Shown: one piece after another, positions 59,524 through 64,000 of the stretch
Layout of the letters: each line of letters starts with the position of its first letter
Numbering within the stretch: the stretch's first letter is position 1
Notes under the pieces: model-generated
The model's input: only the letters and a program-made list of their open reading frames with translations
What the model was told of the DNA's origin: nothing
Database searches by the model: none
Assembly (NCBI RefSeq): GCF_958295425.1
Contig: NC_081154.1
Coordinates: 3,507,139-3,571,138 of the forward strand
Reading direction: 5' to 3'
DNA length: 64,000 nucleotides
DNA from: Solea solea
Taxonomy: Eukaryota > Chordata > Actinopteri > Pleuronectiformes > Soleidae
Position numbers and translations under genes: made by a program

Positions 59524-60737
59524 GACACCAAAGGTTAACTGCTCACGAGGCTTCACAACTGGAATTCATTTTGCATCTGCGTCCACTTTTACATACATGG
59601 TTGCAAAAATCTCAGTTCTATAGTATCTTGGAAGATCCCTCTTAAATCTACAGTTCTTCTCCCCTGATGAGTCCATGAGGGGAAAAATATGTCCTTTATA
59701 CCTGGGATTTACAGTGTCAAGAACATGAAGACATGCTCCGAAACAGGATGTGCGGCACGGTGCAATTACACTTATCTCCTCTGGCAGCAAAATATTGTAA
59801 CACTTAAAATGGGATTACAGTTGCTGTCATTTAATGGAGTGTAATGAGAAACTCCATTTCACGGCACCCGTTGGAGACGCCCACCGCCATCCTGGGGTTT
59901 ATTGACAGCTCCAAAAAAAATAAATCAGCCACACACCATTTTAAACGTTAATATCCATCTGCACGTCTACAGCAGTTTAGCCTACATCCAACAAAGTACA
60001 CGCATGATGAAATGCGGCGCAATCAGCGGGGGGCCGTGAGTTGTTGTCAGCCACTTCTTCAACCCAGTGAGGGAGTTTTAACTCGGCGAGCGCAACAAAC
60101 ATCGCTCCCTGGCTTTCGGTCGCTGAAGACTGCAGGATGAAGGTGACTTTGAGGCTATCAGTATGCAACCATCACACGCCAACAATGATGATGACATACA
60201 AATGTAATGATCGAGACAGTGATCGGCAGGAGGCGGAGACTGCGACGCTCAGAAGGAGAGAACTGCGGCGGATAGAAGTGATACAGGAGATAAAGAGGAA
60301 CATTACCTATGACGACTGTGATGACAACTGAAATGTTAGTTTCCAATTAGAGAAAAGCTGTTTTTTTTTTGTTTCACCACCTTTGGCCACTTTGGTCCTG
60401 ATTCTAAAGAGATATTCACGTTTGAATTTATTTCATTTTGCAGCACTTAAATGTCTACCAAGTAATCAAATGAAAACAGGGACAGCTCCTCGTGAGATAA
60501 TAATGGACAGACTCACTCGTGTGCCACACGTGACAAACTCTCTGCTGATATTGACACGTTGTATTTCTTTGCTCCGAAAATCAATTTATTGGCCGCGTAA
60601 GTCTGACTCCGCCTCCGTAGGTGGCGCTGTAACTCTCTATAAGCTAGAGCGTATTGAATCAGTTTCCTGTTGACCTTTACGTCACAAGCAGCACCAAGTC
60701 TGACTTCAGTCCAACTACACGTGCTCATGCAGGAGAA
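59524..60737. other. Intergenic stretch, no gene seen
   Basis: Overlapping short frames near 59977-60346 lack domains. No RNA gene recognised. Confidence 0.5.
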
Positions 60738-60919
60738 ATCGGACTATGAATCGCATTATTCAGGTATGTTAGTCCGACTAAGAGTAGCTCCATTTTAGTC
60801 AGACTAACGAGTTTACAGTGCATCAAGAAAACTGAATTATTGTCTTAGTCTGACTAAAATCTGACTTTTTTCATAATCCTGAGTACAGGAGAAGTCACAC
60901 AGCCAAGTGAATCTATCTG
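60738..60919 (+). repeat. Interspersed repeat family Y, copy 2
   Basis: About 182 bp. Internal TTAGTCCGACTAAG, TTTTAGTCAGACTAAC and TTAGTCTGACTAAAATC form partly complementary arms, suggesting a small foldback DNA element. Its right end is AGCCAAGTGAATCTATC. Confidence 0.8.
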
Positions 60920-61949
60920 TCAGTCTGTCTACTGCATGTATCTCTGAACTGCCTTTAAACCTGATTGGTCAAAGTCTCCTCTCATGCCACTCATTTAGAT
61001 GTGAGGCTGCAATGGAGCCATAGAGGTGTAGAAGAAGTAGAAATTGCTCTGTTGCAGGAACTTTGTATTCTGGCTCCCTGGCCTGAGAAAACCTCTGTAA
61101 TATTGTTTACAAGCAATTTAGATGACTAATGGCCGGTTATGACCCCTGCCTTGTATTGGGGGAGTTTACCTGGCTTTGATCTCGTTGACCATGCTCGACA
61201 TATTGTCTGCAATACATCTTTACAAATCAATACAGAGTGTTGTGAAGCCGTATCATTTCCTGCGGTGCCTCACACCTGCTTATGACTGATGCTCATAGTT
61301 CCTAATAGCACAACTCAAAGATTTGGAACATTTTTGTAGAAAGGAATCCTCCACTGGATTTAATTCAAGATTCCTGTGTGCGCACAAAGGAGGTGTGAGA
61401 TATTAAAATGGGTCACGGGTTTTCCAGAGATAGTAATTGCTCCTTACACATTTATGCATTTCACGCACCCGCGCATACACACACACACACACACACAGAC
61501 ATTAATCTTTAGCCAAGGGCAACAGTTGGATCAATTCTCGTCCCAGGAGCTCGTGGCAGCTTTGGAGAGCCATGTTCCATTTGCATATGCATATGTAAAC
61601 ATACACTCGCAGTGCAACAATGGCAAATTCTATCTGTTATGCACATCAACAGTTCCTTGGAGATATGAAGCGACAGCGCACGGAGCTGTGTGTAAATATG
61701 TTCACACCCTCGTCTTCTGTCTGGTGCATTGTTTTAAAATTGCTCTCTTTTTTGTGGTGTCTGAAATACGGGCCTGTTATCAGTTGTGGTGGGATGTTGC
61801 ACCTTTGGACCCAAGTGTGAGACAACAGCTCACAGGAGAGTGCAGGCACACACAAAACAAACCTAATTTAATGGAGATAAAAGGCAGTAACACAACACAA
61901 AATCGTCCAAAGGTGAGGGAAATATTAGGGGAAAGACATCTTTTAGTGC
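60920..61949. other. Intergenic stretch, no gene seen
   Basis: A 206-codon frame (61376-61996) crosses a (CA)n tract and runs into repeat A. It has no domain and is treated as chance. Confidence 0.5.
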
Positions 61950-62200
61950 TTTATCCTGCACATGAGGGTCGCTGGTGCCAATCCCAGCGGACATAGAGAC
62001 AACAACCACTGACTTTCACATTCATACCTATGGTCAATTTAGAGTGTCCAATTTGCATAATCCTCACATCTGCATGTTTTTGGACTGTGGGAGGAATTTA
62101 TGGGAGAAAACCCACGCATTCACGGGGAATACATGCAGGAAGGTCCTTGTTCAGACAGGTTCGTGAACCCGGGTCTTCTTGCTTCAAAGACTTCAAAGAG
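61950..62200 (+). repeat. Interspersed repeat A, copy 4
   Basis: GCACATGAGGGTCGCTGG, GGTCAATTTAGAGTGTCCAA, GCATGTTTTTGGACTGTGGG, GGGAGAAAACCCACGC and CCCGGGTCTTCTTGCTTC are in family order. Confidence 0.8.
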
Positions 62201-63624
62201 TGCTTATGGGAAAGACTACAAGCAAAAATCACAAAAATACATAAGGAACAAACACGACAAACTGTCAGGAAGGGACCAGAGAGTGCAGAGGTCTAAAGGC
62301 CCTGGTAAACTTCCGCGCACATGCCACATTGCGCGAACCCTGGAGTATCTCACTTCACCATCGGGTGGCGGTACAAGTCTGGACGCAGGGAAAAGGACAC
62401 ATTCCTACCAAAGAAGAAGAGAACGACGCTTCGACAGTATATCTGGGCCTTAACTAATAAACTATAAAACAGGATAATAGATAATGGTGGTGACATGATG
62501 TGTGTGCACAGATTTAAGTACATTTGACTGTGTTACTTTGAATCCCTGTCTGTCAGACTGATCATGTGACCAGAGATATGAATTCTAACATACAGCATAT
62601 TATTCTCTGTCTCCGCCTGTCATTTTTTTTAAAATAACACGTCGCCCAGGGTTGACAGCCATTAGCAGGGACATCCGTGTTCGCCATAAGACCCTGATCA
62701 AACAGCGTCGTGCATCGTGTGTCTCGATCCTGCAGGAAATACAAGTAGCCTCAAATAAGAAAACAGTCATCTGATCGAGGCTGAAGCCCCGGAGGACGCT
62801 CACACGGGAGCATCTGGTTCCACATCACTGTACGTAATACACACACAGACAAACACAGCAGCCTGTCTGGATGCCAATCTCTCTATTAGGGGCTTTGATG
62901 TGCGTCCGCGGCAGCGCTCCCACAGGAGGCGCCTCGCTCGCTCTGGTGTGGATTGTATTACTGGCATTATTACACACAGAATTATTATTTAGATTTCCTC
63001 AGAGGCAAAGGGAAAGCGGGAGAATGTTTGGTATAGATATATCTACGAGATAAATGTGCCTCGTTTCAGTTTGTACACAGCATGCATTTGTTTCAAAGAC
63101 ACACGGTGGGAATCACGCGGTGTCAACGTAAAGGCACAAGAATCAGAAACAATCTTTCCCTCTCTTGTGGCGCCATGCAACAAGACCCCGCCCCCCAATA
63201 CGCATAATGACTGCGGGAAAGATGACTGCAGAAAATGCACGTGTGTAGTTTTTCTCAGTCCTCAGGGAAAGACGAATACCCACACAGTGGAGTGCAGGGA
63301 TAACGCGGAGCAAGAGGATTCCAAAGATAATTCGGGATTGAACTTGAGGAGCGACACTGTGAAAAACCATCAGTGATTTTATTAGCAGAGAGAAACTTGA
63401 AAAGAGGTCATTGATTGATCACACGGGAGCTTGTGTTCAGAGCACAGGAAATCTGGGATTTAACTCTGCACACATGCTCTCATAAGACGCTTCATTAACG
63501 TTCTGGGTGGAAAACTAAAAGGTACAATAAGATGTCAGGACAGTCCATGATCATTAATTACCAGCAAACAATGCATTTTAACATCTATGATTACACAATA
63601 TAGAAGAATATCTCCGTTAATTTA
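62201..63624. other. Intergenic stretch, no gene seen
   Basis: No supported exon, RNA gene or named repeat. Confidence 0.5.
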
Positions 63625-64000
63625 ACTCTTTAACACAGAGCGTATTGTAGACGACATGTTTGCATAACTGTAATTATGTGACGGTTTGTGCGATGGCTAA
63701 AATTCCAACAGTTTCTGAAAGCGGAGAAATTGCAGGTTAAAACCAACCTGTGGTTATTACGGTAATTTCACTTACACTGTTGCACATATGCCTGTTTTTG
63801 GACATTGAGCCAAAATTTAAAGATTTTAATTTAAAATGTGTGTTATACTGTTCAAATTTCAAATTTAAACACACAAAATCTGGTGTTCATGTACAACTAC
63901 AGTGTTTTTCTCAATAAAACACTATTTTAACGCGCAGTAAATTGTAAATAACTGCCAGGTATTGAAAGTTACATGACATTTTCTGGCCCTTTAATGGTTA
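63625..64000 (+). repeat. Interspersed repeat family X, copy cut by window end
   Basis: TCTGAAAGCGGAGAAATTGC, CTGTGGTTATTACGGTAA, CTGTTCAAATTTCAAATTT, AATCTGGTGTTCATGTAC, CAGTAAATTGTAAATAACTG and TTTCTGGCCCTTTAATGG occur in the same order as in the other copies. It reaches the last base of the window. Confidence 0.8.

Noticed and set aside
61376..61996. 206-codon plus-strand frame
   Set aside because: It crosses a (CA)n tract and enters an interspersed repeat. No domain was seen.

Overview
This is nuclear DNA of a ray-finned fish, probably a percomorph-like teleost. The evidence is one gene split over multi-kilobase introns, many (CA)n/(GT)n tracts, an intact L2-clade LINE, LINE tails ending in an AATAAAGTTGGATTG-like sequence, and hAT-like and other short inverted-repeat elements of kinds common in teleost genomes. 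Nothing looks bacterial or viral, and there is no operon, CRISPR array or plasmid.

The only host gene I can support is the 3' end of shisa9 (CKAMP44, an AMPA-receptor auxiliary membrane protein), on the + strand. Two coding exons are visible, at 17029-17298 and 25047-25924. They are joined in phase 1 across a 7.7-kb intron and end in the PDZ ligand EVTV. They encode only the cytoplasmic tail. The signal-peptide, cysteine-rich and transmembrane exons are not recognisable here and probably lie to the left of base 1. The tail carries a Gln/His tract and a Met/Thr-rich repeat that I do not recall from mammalian SHISA9. A long 3' UTR is likely, with a possible proximal poly(A) signal at 26307 and a distal one at 32232.

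Layout. 1-8650: non-coding, either upstream or intronic to shisa9, with repeat fragments. 8651 to about 12430: a nearly complete L2-type LINE on the minus strand whose 1106-codon endonuclease/reverse transcriptase frame is open. 12431-17028: non-coding, with interspersed and simple repeats. 17029-25924: shisa9 tail exons and intron, including a dead LINE fragment and a perfect 26-bp hairpin. 25925-32260: presumed 3' UTR with a hAT-like MITE. 32261-64000: gene-poor DNA with DNA-transposon remnants, tRNA-derived SINE fragments, a second 26-bp hairpin, a duplicated CA-rich block, an 11-bp minisatellite and at least two interspersed families that I defined by comparing the window with itself.

I found no clearly undescribed biological system. 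The items most worth a second look are the intact LINE, the two near-perfect hairpins, the expanded shisa9 tail, and the repeat families called X and Y below.
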